Shown in pieces: positions 1 to 7,812 of a DNA stretch of 47,890 bases. Source of the stretch: Candidatus Melainabacteria bacterium (GTDB taxonomy: Bacteria > Cyanobacteriota > Vampirovibrionia > 2-02-FULL-35-15); assembly GCA_016201905.1 (NCBI GenBank), contig JACQBQ010000042.1:1-47890 (forward strand), read 5' to 3'. Each line of letters begins with the position of its first letter. The first letter of the stretch is position 1. The notes under the pieces were generated by a model. It was not told the origin of the DNA. It did not search any database and saw only the letters and a program-made list of their open reading frames with translations. The translations under genes and the position numbers were made by a program.

Positions 1-115
1 AGAACACATGGCTAATCGTTATGTCAGATGTTACAAATCAATGTTTACTAAACTTGAGATGAGAGCTGCTTTACTTGCTCACACATTCTCAAAGTGGGTT
101 AAGCTGCTTTTGAAC

Positions 116-295
116 CTAATTTTTCACAGGTCGTTCTAATACAACACCTCCTTTTTGAATATTTGGCAAGATAGCTTCTCTTGCAGTTTTTCTTAGAGCA
201 GGTCTTGTAAACCTTCTGGCAGTCTCATACATATCAAATATATCTGTGTGTTTCCAAGCAGTTCCTTGGTATTTGTCTAAAAATGCTGTAGTCAT
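116..295 (-). CDS. small hypothetical protein (59 aa)
   Basis: An open frame of 59 codons starts with ATG at 295 and ends with TAG at 116-118. An AAGGAG ribosome binding site sits nine bases before the ATG (seen as ctcctt at 305-310 on the plus strand), which is the main reason to call it. The product is basic and mostly helical-looking (MTTAFLDKYQGTAWKHTDIF at its start). The stretch ILPNIQKGGVVLE near its end faintly resembles the start of a methyltransferase SAM-binding motif, so it may be a truncated remnant; that is a guess. It lies downstream of the recombinase gene in the same direction and would belong to the same mobile element. Confidence 0.45.
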   Translation of the reverse strand: MTTAFLDKYQGTAWKHTDIFDMYETARRFTRPALRKTAREAILPNIQKGGVVLERPVKN

Positions 296-403
296 TTTAT
301 ATTACTCCTTAAATAAAGTTTTAAAATATGAAGTCAAGCTTAGTATACATTTATGCTTATATCTTTAATCTTTATATTTTTTTTATCTTAAGGTTAAGAG
401 TAA

Positions 404-1516
404 TCACCACCCCTGCATCTCTTTAATAACCTCATCCTGACTGGTCATCAAATATCCTTGTGTTGTCTTTAAATCCGAGTGTCCTAATGCAAGTGAAATT
501 ATATTAATTGGCTTACCAGCATTTGCTGCAACAGTTGCAAAAGTTCTTCTCAAACCATGAGCAGATACTTCAACCCCAACCCTTTTTGCTAGCCTTCTTA
601 TTTTTTTACCTAAAGTACTTTTGTTAAAGGCAACGGGTGTTTTTGTCTGGTAGTCAATTGAAACAAATAAGTTTTCTAAATTAGTTTTCGGTCTAACCTG
701 CAGATATTTAGTTAAACATTCATGCAATCTATTACAAATACCAACATATCTATTTTTCCTGCCTTTACCTAGATATATAAACAATCTTCTGTTGTTGAGG
801 TCCAAATCTTGCAACCTAAGATTGCACAGCTCACTAGCCCTTAAACCTGTGAAACCTATCGTTGAAATCGTTGCAATCGTTAACATCCTGTCATACTCTC
901 TTTGACCATTACGTTTATTACCAGCAAACTCAAGCAATTTCTCAAAGCCTTCAATACTTAAATGTGTTCTTTTCGGCGGATAAAACCTTCTTGGTTTTAA
1001 TGTTGATAGTTCATTAAGGAGTTCATTATCAGCATAGTTTTTAGCAATTAAATACTTTGTAAATGACCTAATTGCTTTATAAATATTGTCTTTCTTACTA
1101 AAACTCTTTGCATCAAGATTTCCAAATACTTCTCTTAAATTCTCTTTTGAAATAATTGAGTGTTGTCCATTCTTTTTGGGTAAAAACTTCCAATATAATC
1201 CCATGCAATAAATATAAAGCTCTATTGTTGTTTCACTTAGTGGCTTGCCAATTAATAATCCCTTTTTACACCACTCAAGCCATTCTTGTTGTTGTTCTTT
1301 TACAAATGAAGCATCATATAAGGAAGAGTTTTGGCTTTTCTTCCCATTAGATTGTTTTTTCCATTCCAAATACAGTGCTAAAGGAATTATGTACCTAAAT
1401 CCACCAGGAAACGGTTTAGTGAGCGTAGGTAGTTTTTCATTCCTTGCCAGTCTTAAAACTGAACGTTTGGATAGTTTTAAATCCTCTGCAACTTCTTCAA
1501 TAGAAAGTGTGTCCAT
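404..1516 (-). CDS. tyrosine recombinase / integrase with N-terminal helix-turn-helix
   Basis: Site-specific recombinase of the phage-integrase family, 370 aa. Residues 1-52 form an excisionase/MerR-type helix-turn-helix (SIEEVAEDLKLSKRSVLRLA followed by a basic wing), residues about 70-180 look like a SAM-like core-binding domain, and residues 185-370 are the catalytic domain. The expected active-site set is visible: Arg226 in TGLRASEL, Lys251/254 in GKGRKNR, His320 and Arg323 in HGLRR, His346 in LGHSD and the nucleophile Tyr355 in QGYL. The gene starts 78 bases past the 3' end of tRNA-Ala and reads away from it, the standard layout for an element integrated in a tRNA gene. A fused DNA-binding domain on an integrase is less common and may let it recognise its own arm sites. 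It is probably active: the frame is full length and all catalytic residues are present. Confidence 0.9.
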   Translation of the reverse strand: MDTLSIEEVAEDLKLSKRSVLRLARNEKLPTLTKPFPGGFRYIIPLALYLEWKKQSNGKKSQNSSLYDASFVKEQQQEWLEWCKKGLLIGKPLSETTIELYIYCMGLYWKFLPKKNGQHSIISKENLREVFGNLDAKSFSKKDNIYKAIRSFTKYLIAKNYADNELLNELSTLKPRRFYPPKRTHLSIEGFEKLLEFAGNKRNGQREYDRMLTIATISTIGFTGLRASELCNLRLQDLDLNNRRLFIYLGKGRKNRYVGICNRLHECLTKYLQVRPKTNLENLFVSIDYQTKTPVAFNKSTLGKKIRRLAKRVGVEVSAHGLRRTFATVAANAGKPINIISLALGHSDLKTTQGYLMTSQDEVIKEMQGW

Positions 1517-1535
1517 TATGTCTCGCTTTTACTTC

Positions 1536-1556
1536 CAGCAAGACAACAGCAGGACA
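1536..1556. repeat. two adjacent 10-bp direct repeats upstream of the integrase gene
   Basis: CAGCAAGACA (1536-1545) and CAGCAGGACA (1547-1556) differ at one base and are separated by one base. They lie between the integrase start and the tRNA 3' end, where integrase arm sites or directionality-factor sites are often found. That function is inferred from position only. Confidence 0.35.
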
Positions 1557-1594
1557 GAACACTTATTTACATTTTCTAAATCAGCTTAATTCTA

Positions 1595-1667
1595 TGGACC
1601 TAACCGGACTTGAACCGGTGACCCCTTGCATGCCATGCAAGTGCTCTACCAACTGAGCTATAGGCCC
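1595..1667 (-). tRNA. tRNA-Ala (anticodon GGC)
   Basis: Read on the minus strand, this 73-base segment folds as a complete cloverleaf. The acceptor arm GGGCCTA pairs with TAGGTCC, including a G3-U70 wobble, the main alanine identity element. The anticodon stem CTTGC/GCAAG encloses the loop ATGGCAT, giving anticodon GGC. The T arm contains the usual GTTCAAGTC loop, and the discriminator base is A at 1595. CCA is not encoded. The recombinase gene follows its 3' end directly, so this tRNA is the likely attachment site. Confidence 0.96.
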
Positions 1668-1711
1668 ATTTTTTACTTAAATCAGAATTCGACAAAGCTA
1701 ATTATAGCTTA

Positions 1712-3193
1712 TTAATTGATGCTTGCTTTTAGTAATTGTTTTGCATTGCTGAGGGTAAACCCATTTTGCATAATCTGATTTACTAAATGATTTCTTATCC
1801 AGTCCCCCTCTTTTGTAAACATATACTTTTGTATAAATGGAATTAAAGCTTTTATAATATTGAACCCAGGATCTAATGCATGTCCGACACCTTCAAGAGT
1901 AAGCAATGCACGCATAATTAATGCAAACTCTACAGGGATCTTAAATGGGTACTCATAGATAATATGTGCTAATGCTTCTATGATTTGTTTAAAGCTGGTT
2001 GTAATGTCTTCAGAATGTCCAAAACGTGCATCATATATGGGTTTTAAGGTTTTAGCCAGTTCATCTTTTTTATTAAAATCTTTATCTAGGAACCCCATTA
2101 AAATAAAATCGTTTACTACATTTTTATAGTCTCTGTTTATTAAATGTAATATTGTGTTTATAAGTTTTATTTGAGTATCTTTTGAAACATATCCCACCAT
2201 TCCAAAATCAAAAAATGCTAATCTCCCATCTTCCATAATTCGTAAATTACCTGGATGTGGATCTGCATGAAAAAATCCATCTGTCAGAAGCTGCTTTAAA
2301 TAAACATTACATCCTTCTTTTGTGATTTCTTTTAAGTTAAACCCTGCCTGGATTATTTTTTCTTTTTCTGTTACTTTCCATCCATGTATATGTTCAAGGG
2401 TAATAACTTTTCGTGTGGTAAATTGCCAGTAAACTTTTGGAACATAAACACGATGGTAGCTCTTAAAATTTTTCCTAAATAGATCACAATGCTTACCTTC
2501 TTTTATATAGTCTATTTCTTCATTTATTACTTTTAAAAATTCATCCAGCAGTCCATAATAATCATTACCTCTGGAGATTTTTGGATATTTGGTAATTTCT
2601 TTTGCAACTGCTTTTAAAATAAAGACATCATTTTCTATTAACTCTTTCAGTCCTGGTCTTTGAACCTTGATGATAACTTCCTTATCTGTATCCAGAATTT
2701 TCCCTTTATAAACTTGACCTAAGCTTGCTGAAGCCATTGGAGTAAAATCAATCTCTGAAAAAATACTTGTAATTGGCCTTATAAGCTCAGTTCTGATAAT
2801 TTCAAAAGCAGTATTATTATCAAATGGTGGTACTTCATCCTGAAGTTTAGCAAGCTCTTTCATGTAAACAAGAGGAATGAAGTCTGCCCTTGTAGCCAGT
2901 ATTTGACCAAGTTTTATAAATGTCGTTCCATGTAAAAGAATTTGTTCTAAAAGCCACTTTGCTCTTTTTTGATCTCTTTCTTCTTTGGAAATCAGTAAAA
3001 ATGGATCAAACTTTGAACAAATATAAAATAAAAAACTGTCATTTCTGAAATCTTTATGATCAAGCCAGATATAAAAACTTATTTGTGTCCCAAATTGTAG
3101 AAAGGAGAAAAACCTTTTTAAACCTTTGTAGCTTAAAACAGAAAAGACCTCAAGCGAGATGATGTATAAACTTTTTATGATTTTAAAGATCAT
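1712..3193 (-). CDS. ubiB: ABC1/UbiB-family atypical kinase
   Basis: UbiB/AarF-type protein-kinase-like ATPase, 493 aa, a family needed for isoprenoid quinone synthesis or lipid trafficking at membranes. Family marks are all present: KLGQ at 94-97 (the KxGQ motif), the Ala-rich nucleotide loop ASASLGQ at 154-160 replacing the Gly-rich loop, Lys176 in IIKVQ, HADPHPGN at 309-316 and DFG at 329-331. The C-terminus is hydrophobic in parts and may be membrane-associated. Its ATG follows the stop of the FixX-like gene with no gap (TAAATG), so the two are co-translated. With FixC-like and FixX-like proteins upstream and mqnE elsewhere in the window, a role around menaquinone is likely. The family is secure; the substrate is unknown. 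Confidence 0.9.
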   Translation of the reverse strand: MIFKIIKSLYIISLEVFSVLSYKGLKRFFSFLQFGTQISFYIWLDHKDFRNDSFLFYICSKFDPFLLISKEERDQKRAKWLLEQILLHGTTFIKLGQILATRADFIPLVYMKELAKLQDEVPPFDNNTAFEIIRTELIRPITSIFSEIDFTPMASASLGQVYKGKILDTDKEVIIKVQRPGLKELIENDVFILKAVAKEITKYPKISRGNDYYGLLDEFLKVINEEIDYIKEGKHCDLFRKNFKSYHRVYVPKVYWQFTTRKVITLEHIHGWKVTEKEKIIQAGFNLKEITKEGCNVYLKQLLTDGFFHADPHPGNLRIMEDGRLAFFDFGMVGYVSKDTQIKLINTILHLINRDYKNVVNDFILMGFLDKDFNKKDELAKTLKPIYDARFGHSEDITTSFKQIIEALAHIIYEYPFKIPVEFALIMRALLTLEGVGHALDPGFNIIKALIPFIQKYMFTKEGDWIRNHLVNQIMQNGFTLSNAKQLLKASIN

Positions 3194-3556
3194 TTAGATT
3201 ATGCCGTAGCCGGCTTTAGGATGCGTATATTGAATTGACTCATAAGGACAGCCAATACTGCATGCTCCGCATTCCATGCAGTTTTCATAAGCAATGATTA
3301 AACTCTCATCTGTCTTTGACCAGTTAAAAACATTTGCAGGACAGAATTTTGTACATTCTTTTCCTTTGCACATAATACAAATATCAGGATTTGTTTTTAT
3401 ATGTGGTTCTGTATCCGGACAGAACCTTGTTATATAAAGCTTTGCTTCTATTGTACTGGAAGAATCTTGACTCAAGAAAGATTTTTCCTTTGCTCTTTCG
3501 ACGCTCAGGATATTGCTCCTTGCAACATCCTTTGCTTGTTTATTTATTTCTCCCAT
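3194..3556 (-). CDS. fixX: FixX-like ferredoxin, two Cys clusters
   Basis: Ferredoxin-like protein of 120 aa. The first cluster is C60-x2-C63-x4-C68-x3-C72-P, the second C93-x2-C96-x2-C99-x3-C103-P, ending with the FixX-type tail IQYTHPKAGYGI. It would pass electrons between the FixC-like flavoprotein encoded two bases upstream and the quinone pool, as FixX does with FixC or as the iron-sulfur domain of ETF:quinone oxidoreductase does. About 45 residues precede the first Cys and look unstructured. A GGGAAAT stretch at the end of fixC can act as ribosome binding site. FixA/FixB (electron transfer flavoprotein) genes are not in this window, so the electron donor cannot be named. Confidence 0.82.
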   Translation of the reverse strand: MGEINKQAKDVARSNILSVERAKEKSFLSQDSSSTIEAKLYITRFCPDTEPHIKTNPDICIMCKGKECTKFCPANVFNWSKTDESLIIAYENCMECGACSIGCPYESIQYTHPKAGYGII

Positions 3557-3558
3557 GA

Positions 3559-4794
3559 TTATTTCCCTTTCAAAACAACTTTACTTAAATTATTTAATGC
3601 TGAAGTATCTGAAATGTCTGAGTCTTTATTTGCAAGAAGAAGTGAAAGATTGTTTTCTGCCTTAATGAATGAAAATGCAGATCTTAATTTTGATGGTTTT
3701 TGTTTTTGGAGCTCTTTGTATTCTATAGTTTCTTTAAGAGTTTTTTCATAGTAAGAAAGAGCCTTTGTTGAATAGTCGCCTGATTCTTTTGCTTTGATAA
3801 TTGTTTCTGCTGCGAGTTTGCCAGAAAGAATTGCTAGTGATGATAAATCCCAGCTAAAAGGATTTACCAGTGTAGCTGCACCACCTATTACAAGACAGCC
3901 ATCTGTATATAGTTTTCTGGTGTTGCTTTGTGATGAGTTATAAATGACAGGTAACATAAATGAGCTGTAATGGTTTGTAACTCCATTCATAATAAGTGAT
4001 TTGACAATAGGATGGGTTTTTAAATTTTCCTGATACTGATTAATATTTATCCCTTTTGAGATTGATTCAGATAGCATAACGCCAGTAGCAAGTGAGATAG
4101 AGTCTTTGTTCGTATGCAGGTAAGCAATGCTCGGTGCTTTAAAAAATGAATGAGTAAATAATTTTGCTGCTATACCACCTTCATTTTCTAGATTAAGCCT
4201 CTCTTCAATTACTTCAGGAGGTAATGCAATATTTTCTTCTGCAAATAAAAACACCTGATCTGATGTAGGTGAACCAGCCCTTAATCCTGCTTGTTTTGTT
4301 AATAAAGAATTTACTCCTTCAGCTACGATGACTACATTTGCATGATATTCACCCTCATCACATTTAACACCACTTATTTTTCCATCTTTAGTAATTAATT
4401 CTCTTGCTACGGTTTTATAAGATATAGTTGCTCCTGCTTTTTCGACCATTCTTGAAATAGCTTTATGGAAAGGCTTTGTTAATACAGAAAAACTATTTTT
4501 ATTTTCAGTTCTATTGTTCAGCGACACGTATGAATCTTCTTTTAAGAGGTAAGCTCTGTATTCAGATATGGCTCTCTCGATTTTTAGGTTACCAGTCTCA
4601 ATGAATTTACCAAAAATATTTTCATATGGTTCTTGTGAAATAACAGTGCTAAAAAAGTTGCTTGAAGAATCAGGCTGTGTTTCTTTTTCCAATACAATGG
4701 TTTCTATCCCAGCATCTGCTAGTACTTTAGCTGATGCTAATCCTGCCGGACCTGCACCAATTACAATTACCTCAATATTTTTTTTACTTGCCAT
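3559..4794 (-). CDS. fixC: FixC-like FAD-dependent oxidoreductase (ETF-QO / geranylgeranyl reductase superfamily)
   Basis: Flavoprotein of 411 aa. Residues 8-38 make a dinucleotide-binding fold (VIVIGAGPAGLASAKVLADA, then Glu in VLEKE). A second FAD motif, VIVAEGVNSLLTKQAGL, lies near residue 155, and a C-terminal VIGGAATLVNPFS segment corresponds to the usual GDAA-x-x-x-N element, here with Gly where Asp is common. The superfamily covers FixC, ETF:quinone oxidoreductases and geranylgeranyl reductases; the FixX-like gene two bases downstream favours the FixC assignment. It heads a minus-strand operon fixC-fixX-ubiB. The divergent cdsA starts 85 bases away, across an intergenic inverted repeat. 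It could instead reduce an isoprenoid chain, for example on a quinone or lipid. Confidence 0.75.
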   Translation of the reverse strand: MASKKNIEVIVIGAGPAGLASAKVLADAGIETIVLEKETQPDSSSNFFSTVISQEPYENIFGKFIETGNLKIERAISEYRAYLLKEDSYVSLNNRTENKNSFSVLTKPFHKAISRMVEKAGATISYKTVARELITKDGKISGVKCDEGEYHANVVIVAEGVNSLLTKQAGLRAGSPTSDQVFLFAEENIALPPEVIEERLNLENEGGIAAKLFTHSFFKAPSIAYLHTNKDSISLATGVMLSESISKGININQYQENLKTHPIVKSLIMNGVTNHYSSFMLPVIYNSSQSNTRKLYTDGCLVIGGAATLVNPFSWDLSSLAILSGKLAAETIIKAKESGDYSTKALSYYEKTLKETIEYKELQKQKPSKLRSAFSFIKAENNLSLLLANKDSDISDTSALNNLSKVVLKGK

Positions 4795-4803
4795 AAATTA
4801 TGC

Positions 4804-4837
4804 CTTTAATAATATACCGCATAACTGATTATTAAAG
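4804..4837. repeat. 10-bp inverted repeat in the fixC/cdsA divergent promoter region
   Basis: CTTTAATAAT (4804-4813) and ATTATTAAAG (4828-4837) are perfect inverted arms with a 14-base spacer, inside the only 85 bases between divergent genes. It could be an operator covering both promoters. The arms are A+T-rich, so chance contributes. Confidence 0.4.
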
Positions 4838-4879
4838 TTGCTAAGCTAATAAGCTATAAAAAAGATAAAATATAAAGAT

Positions 4880-5758
4880 ATGAAATCAAAAATTGAAAGT
4901 GTAATTTTAACAAATGAACAATTTTCAAGACTAATTATTGGACTCTTTGTATTTTCGCTTGCTTTTTTGTCATTGTATTTTGGCAGTTGGATTTTAAGTG
5001 CGGTTTTAATTTTTGTGTTTTGGCAGGTTAATACAGAGTTTATAAATATTGTACGTGCAAAGGGTATAAACCCTTCAAACAAGTGGATTAGATTTGTCAG
5101 TATGCTTTTTTTTATAACTGCTTCTTTGCCTATTTTTGGACTGCCAAATAATTTACCACTTAAGTTATTTGTATTTGTTTTTGTGTTTGGAGTAATAGGT
5201 TGCTTTTTCAGGCTGATTTTCCGGGGCAGTAAAAAAGATCCAATTGCAACTATACCTGATGTAGGTGCATCTGTATTAGGTTTTGTTTATACTGGTTTAT
5301 TGCCATGCTTTTTAATTCTTCTAAGACAGTTAGGTTTTTCTTATGCATTGATTGCTATTGTCAGTACAGCATTTTGTGATGTTGGTGCTTATTATGGCGG
5401 AAAATTGTTTGGAAGAACTGCTTTAAAACCAGAAATAAGCTCTCGGAAAACACTTGAAGGAGCTATAAGTGGTTTTATTTCAAGTATGATTATTTCTATA
5501 ATTCTTGTTTATTTTGCAAGAGCAAATTTTAATTACAATATTTTTCATGGTGTAATAATTGGATTATTTGCTGGGATTTTTAGTCAGTTTGGAGATTTGT
5601 TTGAATCACTTTTGAAGCGGGATGCAGGTTTAAAAGATTCAGGAAAAGCCCTGCTTTCACATGGTGGTATTTTAGATAGAGTTGATAGTTATATCTTTGT
5701 AATTTGGGCGATTTACTTTTATGTAAGCTGGATTGTACTTGGTCAGTTTAAACTTTAA
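4880..5758 (+). CDS. cdsA: phosphatidate cytidylyltransferase (CDP-diglyceride synthase)
   Basis: Makes CDP-diacylglycerol from phosphatidate and CTP, the branch point of phospholipid synthesis, in the inner membrane. The 292-aa protein is highly hydrophobic with about seven to eight membrane segments. It carries the full CdsA signature near its C-terminus: SLLKRDAGLKDSGKALLSHG followed by GILDRVDSYIF, with the KR, KD and HGG-x-x-DRxD elements. Length is normal for the family. There is no strong ribosome binding site before the ATG. It ends directly against the stop codon of the convergent small gene at 5759, with no room for a terminator. Confidence 0.95.
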   Translation: MKSKIESVILTNEQFSRLIIGLFVFSLAFLSLYFGSWILSAVLIFVFWQVNTEFINIVRAKGINPSNKWIRFVSMLFFITASLPIFGLPNNLPLKLFVFVFVFGVIGCFFRLIFRGSKKDPIATIPDVGASVLGFVYTGLLPCFLILLRQLGFSYALIAIVSTAFCDVGAYYGGKLFGRTALKPEISSRKTLEGAISGFISSMIISIILVYFARANFNYNIFHGVIIGLFAGIFSQFGDLFESLLKRDAGLKDSGKALLSHGGILDRVDSYIFVIWAIYFYVSWIVLGQFKL

Positions 5759-6112
5759 TCAATTCGCTTGAAAACCATGTGCTTCTTCGATATGCCCAAC
5801 TTCTGGCATTTGCTGAATTAACTCTGCAGTTTCTTTTGTACAAGTTATAATACAGAAATTAAATATAGTAGGATTAGGACGCATCCAATAAGCATTTTCA
5901 GAAATACCTTGACTAGCTAGATACAATTTTATTTTATTCTTAAATTCTGTGTTAAGTGCTAGTAGCTTGTTAGTTCTTTCTTCTTGGGATTTAACCTCAA
6001 AATTTATTTCTTGTTCTTTCATGCATATATACCAATAAGGATTTTGATTATAGAATTGAGTCGTATCTATGTTATGAGATGGATTGGATCTATGTATTGG
6101 TTCTGACTTCAT
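5759..6112 (-). CDS. hypothetical protein (117 aa)
   Basis: No family recognised. The start is supported by an excellent AAGGAGGT site about five bases before the ATG. It is the last gene of the minus-strand operon that begins with the LytR-CpsA-Psr gene, 28 bases after the decarboxylase stop. The N-terminal 30 residues are polar and rich in Asn/His, the middle is charged and helical (KEQEINFEVKSQEERTNKLL), and the C-terminal half (NPTIFNFCIITCTKETAELI) looks like a small alpha/beta fold. There is no signal peptide or membrane segment, so it is probably cytoplasmic. Confidence 0.75.
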   Translation of the reverse strand: MKSEPIHRSNPSHNIDTTQFYNQNPYWYICMKEQEINFEVKSQEERTNKLLALNTEFKNKIKLYLASQGISENAYWMRPNPTIFNFCIITCTKETAELIQQMPEVGHIEEAHGFQAN

Positions 6113-6140
6113 AATTACCTCCTTGGTTTTTAATCACATT

Positions 6141-7796
6141 CTAAACTTTTATCTTACCTGCTGCTGATTTTTCTACGAAACTTCCAAGCTGTTCACCAAA
6201 AGTTCTGAGTGCTGGTGAGATGTCATATTCGTCCAGAATTACATCCAGCAAAACAAAAGTATCTTTTACGTTTTTTGCTGTTTGTAGTGCGTTCTTAAAA
6301 TCACTTACAGTTTGTACCTTTATTCCTTTGCCTCCCATAATTTCAGCCATTCTGGCATAATCCATAGTAGGAATTTTATGCTTTTGCATTGTAGCTGGCG
6401 GTTCGCAATAGCGCAATGTAGCATAGATAGTGTTATTGAAAAGTATAATAATGGGATTTAATTTTAACTTAGCCATGGTAATTAATTCCATTCCAGTCAT
6501 CTGGAATGCACCATCGCCTACCATTACAATAGGACGCCTTGCAGGATCTGCGATTTGTGCACCAATTGCACCTGGAACAGCAAAACCCATACTTAAATAA
6601 TATGCAGGTGAAAGAAATGTCGAAGCTCCACGCATTTGTAATTCTTGCCCGCCAAACAAGCAATCTCCTACGTCGCATATAACCCTGTAACCCTTATCGA
6701 TAAAGTCATTGGTAATGGTGAGCATAGCTTTAACAGTTATCTTATCTTTATCTTCGCCTGTAGGATAGTTTGGAATGTGAATTCTTGGAAAGTTTATATT
6801 GTGACCTTTAATATCTTTTCTGGCAAGAAGTCCTTTCATGAAAACATCTAATCCTATCTGTGGATAGAAATGTTTTTTTATTTTTAAACCTTCTATGTTT
6901 GCTACTACAGCATCATCAGGTGAAAACTTTGCAGTAAACATTCCAAGATTTATGTCGCTTAAAATTACCCCTAGCATTAAACGAAAATCTGAATTATGAA
7001 TAAACTCTGCTACTTTTGAATTACTTAACTGTCCGAAATATACACCCATAGCAAGCGGGTGTTCTTCAGGAAAAATTGACTTCCCAAGAATTGTAGAAGC
7101 TACTGGTATGTTTACTCTTTCAGCAAATGTAATCAGCTCTTTTTGCAAACCTATTCTTGCAAGTTCTGCATCAGCAATAATTACCGGATTTTTTGCACTA
7201 TTTAACATTTTAACTATTTCGTCTAAAGCTTCTTCTAAAGCTACTGGATCTTCTGGTTTATTTTGTACCTGAAATGGTTCTTCCTGAATTTCAATTTCAC
7301 CCATATCACGCGGGATTTCTATGTATACAGGTAATTTAAAAGTCACCGCCATATTTAAAGCACGATCAATTTCTCTTCCTGCTGTCAATGGATTGTCTAC
7401 GATAATGCTAACAGCAGTAATTTCATTCATAACTCTTTGATGTGTTTCATAGGTTCTAACTTTGTGATGAAGATGAGTATATTTTCTTCTTTCATGTACT
7501 CCTGGTCCACCGCTAATAACAACAAGTGGTGATCGCTCTGCATATGCTTGTCCTACAGCGTTTACTATATTTAATGTGCCTACACCATAGCTAATAAGTG
7601 CTGCACCAAGTCCACGTATTCTGGAATATGCATCAGCAGCATATCCGACGCATGGTTCATGTGTCATTAATACTGATTTCAGCGGACTTTTTTCTAAATA
7701 ATGAAAGTGTACATGTACTGATTCTCCAGCTATTCCAAATACATGATCAACACCATATGATTTTAGTCTTTTATACAAAAACTCTAGAAGCTTCAT
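6141..7796 (-). CDS. ThDP-dependent 2-oxoacid decarboxylase (pyruvate/indolepyruvate decarboxylase-like)
   Basis: Thiamine-diphosphate enzyme of 551 aa, the normal length for the family. The activating Glu is E47 in MTHEPCVGYAADAYSR. His109-His110 in the segment THLHHKVRT correspond to the double His of pyruvate and indolepyruvate decarboxylases, which acetolactate synthases lack. The cofactor motif runs from GDGAFQMTGMEL (about residue 425) to the Asn pair in IILFNN about 27 residues later. It should therefore decarboxylate a 2-oxoacid such as pyruvate, phenylpyruvate or indolepyruvate to an aldehyde; the substrate cannot be read from sequence. AAGGAT eight bases before the ATG serves as ribosome binding site. 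It follows a glycosyltransferase gene by 16 bases, an odd partner for a fermentative enzyme. A carboligase of the same superfamily is the main alternative. Confidence 0.85.
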   Translation of the reverse strand: MKLLEFLYKRLKSYGVDHVFGIAGESVHVHFHYLEKSPLKSVLMTHEPCVGYAADAYSRIRGLGAALISYGVGTLNIVNAVGQAYAERSPLVVISGGPGVHERRKYTHLHHKVRTYETHQRVMNEITAVSIIVDNPLTAGREIDRALNMAVTFKLPVYIEIPRDMGEIEIQEEPFQVQNKPEDPVALEEALDEIVKMLNSAKNPVIIADAELARIGLQKELITFAERVNIPVASTILGKSIFPEEHPLAMGVYFGQLSNSKVAEFIHNSDFRLMLGVILSDINLGMFTAKFSPDDAVVANIEGLKIKKHFYPQIGLDVFMKGLLARKDIKGHNINFPRIHIPNYPTGEDKDKITVKAMLTITNDFIDKGYRVICDVGDCLFGGQELQMRGASTFLSPAYYLSMGFAVPGAIGAQIADPARRPIVMVGDGAFQMTGMELITMAKLKLNPIIILFNNTIYATLRYCEPPATMQKHKIPTMDYARMAEIMGGKGIKVQTVSDFKNALQTAKNVKDTFVLLDVILDEYDISPALRTFGEQLGSFVEKSAAGKIKV

Positions 7797-7812
7797 ATGT
7801 TTTTATCCTTGT

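Noticed and set aside
2-139. Plus-strand open frame entering from the left edge (EHMANRYVRCYKSMF...)
   Set aside because: Its 46 codons overlap the end of the better-supported small minus-strand gene slightly and match no family I know; it could be the tail of a transposase, but nothing in the sequence shows this.
1156-1589. Plus-strand open frames of 64 and 114 codons
   Set aside because: They overlap the well-supported integrase gene on the other strand and encode Cys/Ser-rich sequence without any motif.
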